From Patescibacteria group bacterium AH-259-L07 (lineage in GTDB: Bacteria; Patescibacteriota; Patescibacteriia; UBA2591; UBA6264): a stretch of DNA of 35,545 nucleotides. A model generated the notes under the pieces. That model saw only the letters and a list, made by a program, of their open reading frames with translations, had not been told where the DNA came from and did not search any database. Positions 7,451 through 17,800 of the stretch are shown one piece after another. The position numbers and the translations under genes are program-made. Where the stretch lies: positions 1 through 35,545 of the forward strand of contig JALLOP010000003.1 of the NCBI GenBank assembly GCA_027718005.1, given 5' to 3'. Positions within the stretch are counted from its first letter, which is position 1. Each line of letters starts with the position of its first letter.

Positions 7451-10045
7451 ATGGCAGTTGGGGATAAGTATAACCATCAAAAAATTGAGCAAAAGTGGCA
7501 GAAAATATGGGAAGAGTTAGGGTTGTATAAAGCTCAGGATTTTAGCAAACGGCCAAAATCCTATATTTTAATTGAGTTCCCGTATCTTTCTGGAGATGGC
7601 TTACATGTAGGACATGGCAGGAGCTATAGCGCGCTCGATGCTATTGCGCGAAAACGGAGAATGCAAGGGTATAATGTGCTGTATCCCATAGGATGGGATG
7701 CATTTGGTTTGCCTACTGAAAATTATGCAATTAAAACCGGGATTCATCCCATTGAGATTACTAAGAAAAATGTTGCGTTATTCCGCCGCCAGCTCAAAAG
7801 CTTAGGGCTTTCATTTGATTGGTCTCGCGAGATTAATACTTCTGACCCAATATATTATAAATGGACGCAGTGGATTTTTTTAAAAATGTTCGAATGTGGC
7901 CTTGCCTATTTGGCAGAGATTCCTATTAATTGGTGTCCGGAATGCAAAATTGGGCTGGCTAATGAAGAAGTAATTGGTGGCAATTGTGAGCGATGCGGAA
8001 AAGAAGTAGAGCGGCGTCAACAAAAGCAATGGATGCTCAAAATTACTGCCTATGCTGATAGATTATTAAAAGATCTTGATGGGATTGATTATTTAGAAAA
8101 AATCAAAGCTCAGCAAGTACATTGGATTGGTCGATCAGAAGGGGTAACAGTAAAATTTAAAGTCAAAAGTTTCAGCCCAAGGCTGATCCGCCCCGGGCGG
8201 AAAAAGTCAAAGGTTGATGAAGTCGTTGAAGTTTTTACAACCAGGGCGGATACGTTGTTTGGGGTGACAGCGCTGGTGTTAGCACCAGAGCATAGGCTGA
8301 TCACTGATTGTTTATCATTGGTTGAGAATAGAAAAGAAGTTGAAGAATATATTAAGCAATCAAAGAAAAAATCAGAATTTGAAAGAACTGAATTAGAAAA
8401 AGAAAAAACAGGCGTACTGCTTAAAGGTATGTATGTCATTAATCCAGTCAATAATGAAAAAGTGCCTATTTGGATTGGCGATTATGTTGTTGCAACCTAC
8501 GGTGGTGGCGCGGTTATGGTGGTGCCTGCTCATGACAAACGAGATTATGCATTTGCAAAAAAATATGGTTTGGAAATTAGGGAAGTCGTAAAAGGCGGCG
8601 ATATTAGCAAAGAAGCATTTGTTGATTATGGGATATTAATAAATTCTGGGAAGTTTAGCGGGTTAGAGTCAAAGGAGGCCATTAAAAAAATTGGGAAATG
8701 GTTAGAACGGCATAAAAAAGGAGAACAAGAAGTTCAGTATAAGCTTCGTGATTGGGTGTTTTCTCGTCAGCATTATTGGGGGGAACCGATCCCGCTTGTT
8801 TTCTGCGAAAACTGCGCGGTCAAAATCAAAAATCAAAAATCAAAAATCAAAAATTTTAGTCAGGGAGAATTGTTAAATCCTGGATGGAAAGCTGTGCCGG
8901 AAGAGGATTTGCCACTTGAGCTGCCCTATGTGAAAAGCTATAAACCAACTGAAACAGGTGAGTCGCCGTTGGCACATATTAGTGAATGGGTTAATACCAC
9001 ATGTCCGAAATGCGGCTCAAAAGCAAAACGAGAAACCGATACCATGCCAAACTGGGCAGGTTCAAATTGGTATTTTCTCCGCTATATTGACCCCAAAAAT
9101 GATAAAGTCTTAGCAGATTATAAAAAACTGAAATATTGGCTGCCTGTTGATCTATACAACGGCGGTATGGAACATACTACGCTTCATCTGCTCTATTCCC
9201 GCTTTTGGCACAAATTCTTATATGACATCGGCGTTGTACCAACCTCAGAGCCATATAAAAGACGACGGTCTCATGGCATGGTATTAGCTGAAGACGGAAG
9301 AAAAATGAGTAAAAGTTTTGGCAATGTAATTAATACAGATGATATTGTTAATACTTTTGGCGCAGACGTGTTTCGTGTATATGAGATGTTTATGGGCCCG
9401 TTTGATCAAGCTATTGCATGGAATCCTAAGACAATATTGGGCGTAGATAGATTCCTGGCTAAAGTAAGAAATATTACCCTTGGTGTCATCCCGAGTTCGT
9501 CTACCTTGTCATCCCGAGCGAGCGGAGTTCCGATGAAATCGGAACAGGCGAGCGAGGGACGAGATGACAATTTAGAACAACTAATGCATCAAACAATCAA
9601 AAAGGTAAGCGAAGATCTGGATAATATGAAGTTCAATACCGCGGTTGCGGCGTTAATGGAGTACACAAATGAACTTATAACGCAATATGGAAAACTGAAA
9701 ACTGAATATATCGAAACGCTATTGTTGTTGTTGGCGCCGTTTGTACCGCATATAACTGAGGAGTTATGGCATCGAATCCATCCTAAATTATCAGAAAAAC
9801 GAAGTATATTTAAAGAACAATGGCCTGGATATAATCTAAGGTTAGCAAAGAGCAAAGAAATAGAGCTTGTTATTCAAATCAATGGTAAAGTACGTGATAA
9901 GACAAGGACAAATGCAGATATTTTAGAAAAACAGGCCGAGAAATTGGCATTAAAACAAAAAAAAATTCAAACGTATATAAAGGGAAAGAAAATTAAAAAG
10001 ATTATATTTATAAAAGGAAAGTTAATCAATCTAGTGATTGATTAA
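7451..10045 (+). CDS. leuS: Leucyl-tRNA synthetase
   Basis: FPYLSGDGLHVGHGRSY (HIGH-like), YPIGWDAFGLPTENYAIKTG, CPECK/CERCG zinc motif, DGRKMSKSFGNV (KMSKS). Confidence 0.97.
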   Translation: MAVGDKYNHQKIEQKWQKIWEELGLYKAQDFSKRPKSYILIEFPYLSGDGLHVGHGRSYSALDAIARKRRMQGYNVLYPIGWDAFGLPTENYAIKTGIHPIEITKKNVALFRRQLKSLGLSFDWSREINTSDPIYYKWTQWIFLKMFECGLAYLAEIPINWCPECKIGLANEEVIGGNCERCGKEVERRQQKQWMLKITAYADRLLKDLDGIDYLEKIKAQQVHWIGRSEGVTVKFKVKSFSPRLIRPGRKKSKVDEVVEVFTTRADTLFGVTALVLAPEHRLITDCLSLVENRKEVEEYIKQSKKKSEFERTELEKEKTGVLLKGMYVINPVNNEKVPIWIGDYVVATYGGGAVMVVPAHDKRDYAFAKKYGLEIREVVKGGDISKEAFVDYGILINSGKFSGLESKEAIKKIGKWLERHKKGEQEVQYKLRDWVFSRQHYWGEPIPLVFCENCAVKIKNQKSKIKNFSQGELLNPGWKAVPEEDLPLELPYVKSYKPTETGESPLAHISEWVNTTCPKCGSKAKRETDTMPNWAGSNWYFLRYIDPKNDKVLADYKKLKYWLPVDLYNGGMEHTTLHLLYSRFWHKFLYDIGVVPTSEPYKRRRSHGMVLAEDGRKMSKSFGNVINTDDIVNTFGADVFRVYEMFMGPFDQAIAWNPKTILGVDRFLAKVRNITLGVIPSSSTLSSRASGVPMKSEQASEGRDDNLEQLMHQTIKKVSEDLDNMKFNTAVAALMEYTNELITQYGKLKTEYIETLLLLLAPFVPHITEELWHRIHPKLSEKRSIFKEQWPGYNLRLAKSKEIELVIQINGKVRDKTRTNADILEKQAEKLALKQKKIQTYIKGKKIKKIIFIKGKLINLVID
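8173..8200. repeat. 28-bp double-hairpin element within leuS
   Basis: cagcc-caa-ggctg-at-ccgcc-ccg-ggcgg. Same stems as 24528-24555 in the opposite orientation. Confidence 0.85.
9506..9570. repeat. Nested palindromic element inserted in frame in leuS
   Basis: Outer ttgtcatc/gatgacaa; inner perfect hairpin ttccgat-gaa-atcggaa (9528-9544). Encodes a non-conserved-looking stretch SSSTLSSRASGVPMKSEQASEGRDD. Confidence 0.8.
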
Positions 10046-10219
10046 AAGTAAAAAGGGAAAACCAAAAATGAAAAACCACAAGGAAAAGTTCAAAACCGAA
10101 TTGAAATCGCAAAGGTTCTTAGAGCAAATATTTTCACTGCAAAAGGACGAAGATAGTTTTACGTTTTAAAATGTCGTTTTTACTTTTTCATTTTTAAATT
10201 TTAATTTAGTGAAGCGCTT

Positions 10220-11143
10220 ATGTCTTTATTACAACAGACAAAAAATTTGTGTAAACAATATCATATTACGCCCCTCAGACGTCGGGGACAAAATTTTTTA
10301 ATTAACCCTTTCATTGTAGAAAAAGTAATAGCAGCAGCAGGTTTAGATAAGAACGATATCGTAATAGAAGTTGGAGCAGGATTAGGGACATTAACAAAAC
10401 AAATAGCAAAACAGGTTAAAAAGGTAGTAGCGATAGAAATTGATAAAAAGCTGGTTCAAGTGTTAAGCGATGAATTATGTGATTACAAAAATGTAGAAAT
10501 AGTTCATGGCGACATACGAGATCCTACCAGCTACAAGCTACCAGCTACAAGCTATAAAATCGTGGCGAATTTGCCATTTAATATTACTGGTCTAACGTTA
10601 AGAAAATTTTTGGGGCGAAAGAATAGGCCGGAGGTAATGGTGGTGATTGTGCAAAAAGAAGTTGGCGAGCGAATTATAGCCCGTCCCTCAAAAAGGGGAC
10701 GGGATGACAAAAAAGGTAAAATGAATTTATTAGCTGTTTCAGTTCAATTTTATGCTCATCCTGAGATTATATTTTGTATAAGTAAAAATAATTTTTGGCC
10801 CAAGCCAAAGGTGGATTCAGTTATTTTAAAGATCGTTCCCTCGGGAGGGCTGACCTCCAAAAGAGGCCGGACTTTTGATGAGAAATTTTTTCAGATAGTG
10901 AAAGCTGGGTTTTTACATTCTCGGAAGTATTTACTTAACAATTTAGCAACCCTCCCCCTCCGACCCCCGACCTCCCGAGGAGGTCGGGGGTCTACAGCTT
11001 TAAAAAATAGTGCTATAATGATTAAATCATTAAAACAAGAATTGATGAAAATTTTTAACGAGATTGGGTTGAGTCCAAGAGTTAGGGCCCAGGAGTTGTC
11101 AGTGGAAAAGTGGGTCGCTTTAGTTAATAAATTATGCCAGTAG
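10220..11143 (+). CDS. rsmA: 16S rRNA (adenine(1518)-N(6)/adenine(1519)-N(6))-dimethyltransferase
   Basis: RRRGQNFLINPFIVEKVI, VIEVGAGLGTLTKQIA, VANLPFNITG, FWPKPKVDSVIL motifs. Confidence 0.95.
   Translation: MSLLQQTKNLCKQYHITPLRRRGQNFLINPFIVEKVIAAAGLDKNDIVIEVGAGLGTLTKQIAKQVKKVVAIEIDKKLVQVLSDELCDYKNVEIVHGDIRDPTSYKLPATSYKIVANLPFNITGLTLRKFLGRKNRPEVMVVIVQKEVGERIIARPSKRGRDDKKGKMNLLAVSVQFYAHPEIIFCISKNNFWPKPKVDSVILKIVPSGGLTSKRGRTFDEKFFQIVKAGFLHSRKYLLNNLATLPLRPPTSRGGRGSTALKNSAIMIKSLKQELMKIFNEIGLSPRVRAQELSVEKWVALVNKLCQ
10680..10703. repeat. Palindrome cccgtccc-tcaaaaag-gggacggg in rsmA
   Basis: 8-bp perfect stem inside the coding frame, followed by gggatgacaaaaaa. Confidence 0.8.
10962..10992. repeat. 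Perfect 14-bp palindrome gacccccgacctcc-cga-ggaggtcgggggtc in rsmA
   Basis: Direct reading. Encodes PPTSRGGRGS in frame. Core shared with 1348-1379. Confidence 0.85.
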
Positions 11144-11787
11144 AAAAACAAAATAGACGTTTAGTATTATTTCTTACAATTTTTAGTGTTTTTATTTTTG
11201 TAGTGGGTTATTTTCAGTTTAGGCATGCTATTTATGCGCCGTTTGGTGGTGTTTCTAAAGAACAAACATCACAGCAAATCGAACAGGAGTTATCTACATT
11301 AGTTTTACAAGACGTGGATAAAGACGGGCTAACTGATTTTGATGAACAGTTTGTATATTCTACTTCACCATATATTGCTGATACTGATAGTGATGCATAC
11401 TCTGATAAAGAAGAAGTTGATGCAGGGAGTAACCCTTTAGACCCAAAAAGCACTCCGTATGCGGTCAGAAAAGAGTCGGGAATTCAAACACAAAAAGAAG
11501 GGCCCGCCTCTGCTGAAGCTTCCGCCTCCACTAAAGTTTCGGCGGACAAAACGGCGGGCAAGGAGGAGATTTTAGAGAAAGTATTTCCGGCCCCGGAAAT
11601 AATAGAAGAACCTACCCAAATTTTTAAAGAAAATTTGACTGGGCAGGAGATTAGAGATTTGTTAATACAATCTGGAATAGATAAAGATATTGTGGATAAG
11701 ATGGATGACAAAACCTTAATAAAGTTGTATAATGAAACTATACAAGAAACTGGTATTAACCTAGAGAAATTACAAGGCGCTGAATAG
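11134..11787 (+). CDS. Membrane-anchored protein with TSP3/EF-hand-like Asp-rich repeats
   Basis: N-terminal TM (LVLFLTIFSVFIFVVGYFQF); DVDKDGLTDFDEQFVYSTSPYIADTDSDAYSDKEEVDAGSNPLDP. Start overlaps the rsmA stop. Confidence 0.7.
   Translation: MPVEKQNRRLVLFLTIFSVFIFVVGYFQFRHAIYAPFGGVSKEQTSQQIEQELSTLVLQDVDKDGLTDFDEQFVYSTSPYIADTDSDAYSDKEEVDAGSNPLDPKSTPYAVRKESGIQTQKEGPASAEASASTKVSADKTAGKEEILEKVFPAPEIIEEPTQIFKENLTGQEIRDLLIQSGIDKDIVDKMDDKTLIKLYNETIQETGINLEKLQGAE
11502..11559. repeat. Nested palindromic element in frame in the TSP3-like gene
   Basis: Outer gcccgcc (11502-11508)/ggcgggc (11553-11559), inner ccgcc (11522-11526)/ggcgg (11541-11545). Encodes PASAEASASTKVSADKTAGK. Confidence 0.8.
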
Positions 11788-11804
11788 AATAGAGGGCCAG
11801 TTTT

Positions 11805-14800
11805 GTGTTCGGTAATATTAATTTTATGAGTTACTCAGGGTTTAAAAAATCAGTTTTAGTTAGTTTGATCACTATTTTGATGTTAGTTAGTTTATTTTTG
11901 CCTAAAACGGTTCATGCTCAATTTTTGATTTCTGATCCTGCAGGATTACTTCGAGATATTGGTGAGTTTGCGTGGAAACAGGCTAAGGATTTGGCCAAGG
12001 CAGCGTGGAAGCACGGCGGTGCGTTAGCATACAAAAATACTGTTAACTTTTATTTAGGCGAGATGGCTAAGCAAAGCGCTGAATGGGTGGCGACCGGCGG
12101 AAAAGGGAAAAAACCTTTATTTGCAAGGGATCCTGCTTTTTGGTCCAAATTAGGCGATCAAGCATTAGGAGAATTGATTGATCAGTATTCAAAAGGTTTT
12201 ACCGGAAGAAGCTTATGTGATCCATTTGATCCTACCATTCGTTTTAAAATGCTGGTTTCTATGGACCCAAAGTATCGGGAGATTAAGTTTGATGAGCAAT
12301 TGCGGTGTCCGGTGAGCAAAATCAAACAACGAATAAAAGAGGCAAGCAAAAAAAAGCTTTTTGAGTTTGATTTTGATTTGCGTGATGGACCAGTTGCTGG
12401 GTATAAAGCAAACATGCGGATTATTATAGCAGGAGATAGTGTTTTAAATAAAAATTATACCGGGATCACCAATGCGACTCATGTTTGTTATTCAGATCCA
12501 TCTCTTGATTTGAGCCAGTTTCCTCTTGGGTGTTTAGGGATTTTTGGATTAGGAACGGTAAATAAGGGCGTTGAGAAATTAATTGATATTACGTATAAAC
12601 TTGAAGATATGGGGAAGGAGCTTGAGCGGATTATTACTATATTAAAGCTTTTTGAAGCAGATCAAACCGAGATACGAGAAAAATTAGATGAATTAAATCA
12701 ACAACATATAAAGGCGCAGGAGGACATAATAGCTGCAGAAAACGCAGGCGTGCCAAGGGATCACCTGATACTGTTTTTTCTTAACAAAGATAAAGACAGG
12801 ATAAGGAAACAAATAGATAAGCTTGAGAAAATGCGTATAGATAAAGCCGAACAGATTGAGGCAGTTAATGACCTTATTAAATTACAACGAGATTTAGTAG
12901 ATAATATATGGGCATGGGAATTACTAGATAAAAATCCTGACACACCTGATATTCCTGGTGGACCTCATACGCTTTCTTTTTGGAGCCATTATACTCCTAT
13001 TTGTTCTGCTTTAGGAGATATGAGAGAATACATGAATAACGATGGATGTTTTGAGATTTCTGCTTTAGCAGTAGGTACAAATTTTGCTCCACTTACTATA
13101 CAAGAGGCATATACTAATTCACTTGCATATACCAAACGAGCTAATTCATACGTAAGACAATTAGTTGACTGGGCAAACACATTAGGAGATATGATTGAGG
13201 ACACAAAACTAAGTGATGATAAGGTACTGGAGACCCCAGATCTTGATCCATTAGAGGATATTAATCGTATGTATAACCCTGAAGGCAGTGATATTGGCGT
13301 ATTAGCAAGAATAGAATCTGATCTGTTGCGAAAGCAAACAACCGAAGTAGAAAAGTCTAAATTTTTCCAAACACTTCAGGGGCAAATGAATTCGTTGACA
13401 ACACAAATTTCTGATTTAGTAAAAACGCCATCGATTTATGTGAGTGAATCTGCGAGTCAAGCAGTAGAACAAGGCACTGCTGGGCCATTACAGTATACTG
13501 AAGTTGCGGCAGTTGACGCGATTGGTATTTTTACCAATACGTTGATTAATAAACTTTTAAAACAAATTTTTGAGACTGGGTTTAATCCACAACTTACCCC
13601 AGAGCTTGCAGAGAGAACAAAGCCATTTTTAGATGATGAAGGAGAGTCCGGCAGTCCATGGAGTCCATCGCGCCAGCAAAGCCGAGCCCTGTTTGCTGAT
13701 TTAGCTACGGCTCAATTAAAACGAGGACGAGAAATAACGATTTATGATGAATTTAACGTTTGTCCAAAAAATCCAGCGTACGCACTCCCCACCAATTGTT
13801 TATTAGAAGATAAAGACGGTAATACAATATTGCGAGCAGTAGAGGAAGGGTTGACCATAGCAGATGTTATAGAGAAAGGATTGGGCAGCGGCGCTTTAGT
13901 TGGCCGGCCAAATAATAATACCGGTCTTTTAAGTTTGACTAATATTAAAAAGTTACGGCGGGCACGTATTTTCCCTCTCGGGTTAGAAATTGCTGCTTCT
14001 AAAATTTATAATGGAGAACTTGGTGAAGATCCTGAATACACCCTAGAAGATATTGTTAACGAGTTTAATCAAACAAATTCGTTGGGCACATGTACCGATT
14101 TCAACGGAAGTTTTGAAAATGATGTTAATGACGATAATATCCCAGATGGATGGGTTCTGGGAGGCGATGTTTCACTTGAGACAAGCGAGGTACATTCAGG
14201 TTCTGTTGCATTGCGATTGAGCGGGAGTGGGTGGACCTCTAAGGTACGGCGGACCATCCCTATAAAATCAAATACGGTGTATACCATTTCAACATATGCA
14301 AAAGCAGAGAATAATAAACAACTATTTATTGGTCTATATTTTTATGATAAAGATGGCAATCAATTATTAGCATCTGGTTCAGCTGATGAGATTAATATTA
14401 GCGGTGGATTTGACTGGAGAAAAGGATGCGGCGCATCCTCATGTTATGCAACTGGCAGCATTAGTTTAACCAATACGTATGAGCAGTATGCGTATAGTTT
14501 TCGTTCCTTGCCTGATGCAGCCAGTGTAGAGCTTGTTCCCGAAGGTGCAGCACTTGCTGGTGCTCAAAGCGGAGATGTATTAATTGATGATGTTCAATTG
14601 ACGAGAGGGCAAACTGCTTCAGAAGAATATATGGAGCCATCGCCATTTTGTCATTTAGTTGACTCGAATTGGATATTTAAGAATTTAACCTATCAATGTG
14701 AAACTATTGGTTATTCAGCAATTCCTTTGCCCGGCAGTACTCAGCGTCAGGAAACGTGTGTTGATCTGCGTGATTGTATTAATGAAGATGAAAATGGACA

Positions 14801-17800
14801 ATGTGATACCTGGGGGTATTGTACGCGTGAAAAAAATACATGGCGTTTTAGTGGTAATTCTTGCGATGAGCAGTATGCAACATGCAAGACCTATATACGC
14901 TCAAAAGATAAAAAGCAGGTTTCGTATATAGAAAGAACAGTTGATTTTGGTGAGTGTACTGAAGGCAGTGTTGGGTGTAAATGGTACTGTACTGATTGGG
15001 ACGAAGATAATGGGCGTTGGCAATGTGCTGAGCCGGGAAAGGCACAATGTATAATAACTTCGCCTGCGCCAAGCGGCGGACAAAATTGTGTTTGTGATGG
15101 GACTAACGGGTGTTCTTTTGGTTTTTGTACTGTTAGAGAGGGCGAGAAATCTTGTTTAGTTGATAGTCCTGGCAATGCAATATTTTTTAATACTAATGTT
15201 GAGCAGTGTTTACCCGAAGTTGAAGGATGTAATGAATATATTAGAACCGTAGATGCGCCGCCAGCCCCAGATGGCTCAATAGATGATGAAGCATATAACA
15301 TTAATGATATAATTTATTTAGCAAGCGCTCCCACGTGTCAAGCAAAATATGTAGGATGTCAAATCTATACCCCTTCTGATCAAGGAGTTGCGATTCCGGG
15401 AATTGTAAATGTAGATGATCGATGCGAGGCTCAATGTGTTGGGTATGAAACATTTCAACAAATGCCAACTCATTTTGATACAAATACGAGCTGGGTTAAT
15501 TTTATTCCCGAGACCGCGAAGATGTGTTCGGTTCCTGGATGTGAGGAATTTACTAATTTAGATACGGTGACGCAAGGAGGGGAAGGATTAGAGTATTATG
15601 CATATCTGCGGCACTGCGCCAAGCTTCCTGATGAGGCAGCAAGCTGCGCTAATTTTTATACATGGATTGGATCTGAAACTACGGGATACCAATTAAAACG
15701 GTATCAATTAAAAGCTGATAATAATAACGAGCCAGAAAGAGTTTCTGCTTATAGTGAGGCAAAGAATGTATGGGACAAATGTGAGGATGCGACTGATTCT
15801 TTTTTTAATCCACATTGTAAAGAATTTTATAACGAATCAGGCATATCATCGTATCGTTTATTTAGAAATACGATTAGCTGTTCAGAGGAGTGCTCTCCTT
15901 ATCGGAGAACTATTGATGGGTCTTCGCGTATGGCAATTCCAAATCAGGGAGAAGTATGTAGTTTAGCTGATGTTGGATGCTATGAATATAAAGGACCAAC
16001 TGCTAATAATATACGCATATTATTTACTGATGATTTTGAATCAGGAATAGTTACGCTATGGCAGGGTGGAGAAATTTCCTCAGAATCAGTCAATCCTCCT
16101 CCCAGTTCATCAATGGAAGTATCAGGGGGCGAGGCTTCAAAGAAAGTGGCTAGTTTGGTCGCGCAAAATAAATCATATTTCCTCTCTTTCTGGGTTAAAG
16201 GAATTAATAGTATTAGCGCTCGGTTTTCTTCACTATCTTCTCAACCAAGATCCGGGCTTGATGCAAGTGAATGGGAAGAAGTACAATTAGGCCCGTTTTA
16301 TTTTGATACGGCGCCTCAAACTAATGAAACACTGTTCATTACCGCTGCTGATATTTTCTATATTGACAATATTACGCTCAAAGAAATATCTGATGATGTA
16401 TATGCAATTAAGGATTCATGGTTTACGCCGCAAATTTGTGATCAAGATTTTCAAGACAATGATATCCTTGGCGCAAAGCTTGGGTGCCGTCTTTATACTG
16501 ATAAAGATAATGATCCACATTATTTAAAATCATTTACCCGTTTATGTAAAGATTCTGATGTCGGGTGTGAAGCATTAATTGATACACAAAATTATTCAGC
16601 TTCACGTACGGGCGGCACGTTTAATGATGACAATACTGATTCAAAAGATAATGTAACGGTTCCTGCTGATGAAGTAGTGTATCGTGTTAATGATAAAGAG
16701 TATTTTTGTCAGGCAAAAGATAAGGGGTGTGAGAAAATGGGGCTGCCTCAATTAAGGCAAGATAATACGGTAGAGCGCTATGATACGGTATATATAAAAA
16801 ATGATCCTGAGCTTTATACAAAAGAGCCACTGCTTTGCCAGATTGAAGATTTAGGGTGTGAGGCATATGAGGGCGAGGGCGGTAATAGATATTTTAAAGA
16901 TCCAGAGATTACTAATAAGCTGTGTGAGTATCGAGAAAATGTTTTGATAGGAGGAGAGGCTAAAGTTGGCTGGTTTAAGACTGACACTGATCAGCCATGT
17001 TATGATAATCCTGTTTATTATCAACCGGATAGTCTTACCTATGGTATTCGTTCAGCTTATAAAGTATGTGATGCCGGGGATAATATTGGCAACGCTTGTT
17101 TGAGTGATGCTGATTGTCAAGGAGAGACCTGTGTCAAGATCTATGATGGTTGGGTCGGGATTTGTCCGCGCAGTCAGAATAGTTGTACCGCGTTTTTTGA
17201 TCCAGGCTGGGCTGGCCGCAAAGGTACTAATATACAACAAGAGGGGGCAGAAGTTAGGAAACTTGAAACTGGTTTTAGGGAGGGAGATTTCCATATTGCC
17301 GTTCAAGCGGCTGCACCTGCGTTAGTATCATCATCATCATCATTTACACCTCTCCCCCAATATTATTATTATCTTAACAACGAGAGATTGGATAGAGGAG
17401 CAGAAGAATGTCAAGCGCAAGTTTCATTAAAACGAGGTTGTATCCTTTTCAACGATCCAAATATTTCTTCTTCATCATACAGTAGTTTGGCCACTTACAT
17501 AAAATCAGCTCAATCAGATGTTCCTGATGGGCCTGTAGTCCCTGTTGATTGTGAACCAACTCCTAAACCTGATTGTACTGATCCATTAAATGCAGAGCGT
17601 GAGTATTGTTTGTATTGTGATCCATATGGGCAGGAAAGAAATGATACGAATGCCATAATAAAGGTGCGCAGAGATCGGACTTGCGGTGAATGGTTGAGCT
17701 GTACTAGTTTTCATTTAGAGACTTCAGGGGGAACAACCCGTCAAGTTTGTGATGAAGTAAGTCGTTGTGATGAACTTGTTGGATCGGGAGAAGCCTCACG

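Noticed and set aside
10046-10219. Possible small gene or RNA between leuS and rsmA
   Set aside because: AT-rich with short imperfect repeats (aaaatgaaaaac / tttttcattttt); no supported ORF or known RNA structure.
17328-17345. tcatcatcatcatca microsatellite in the giant gene
   Set aside because: Short simple repeat encoding a Ser run; likely a linker, not strong enough as a phase-variable tract.
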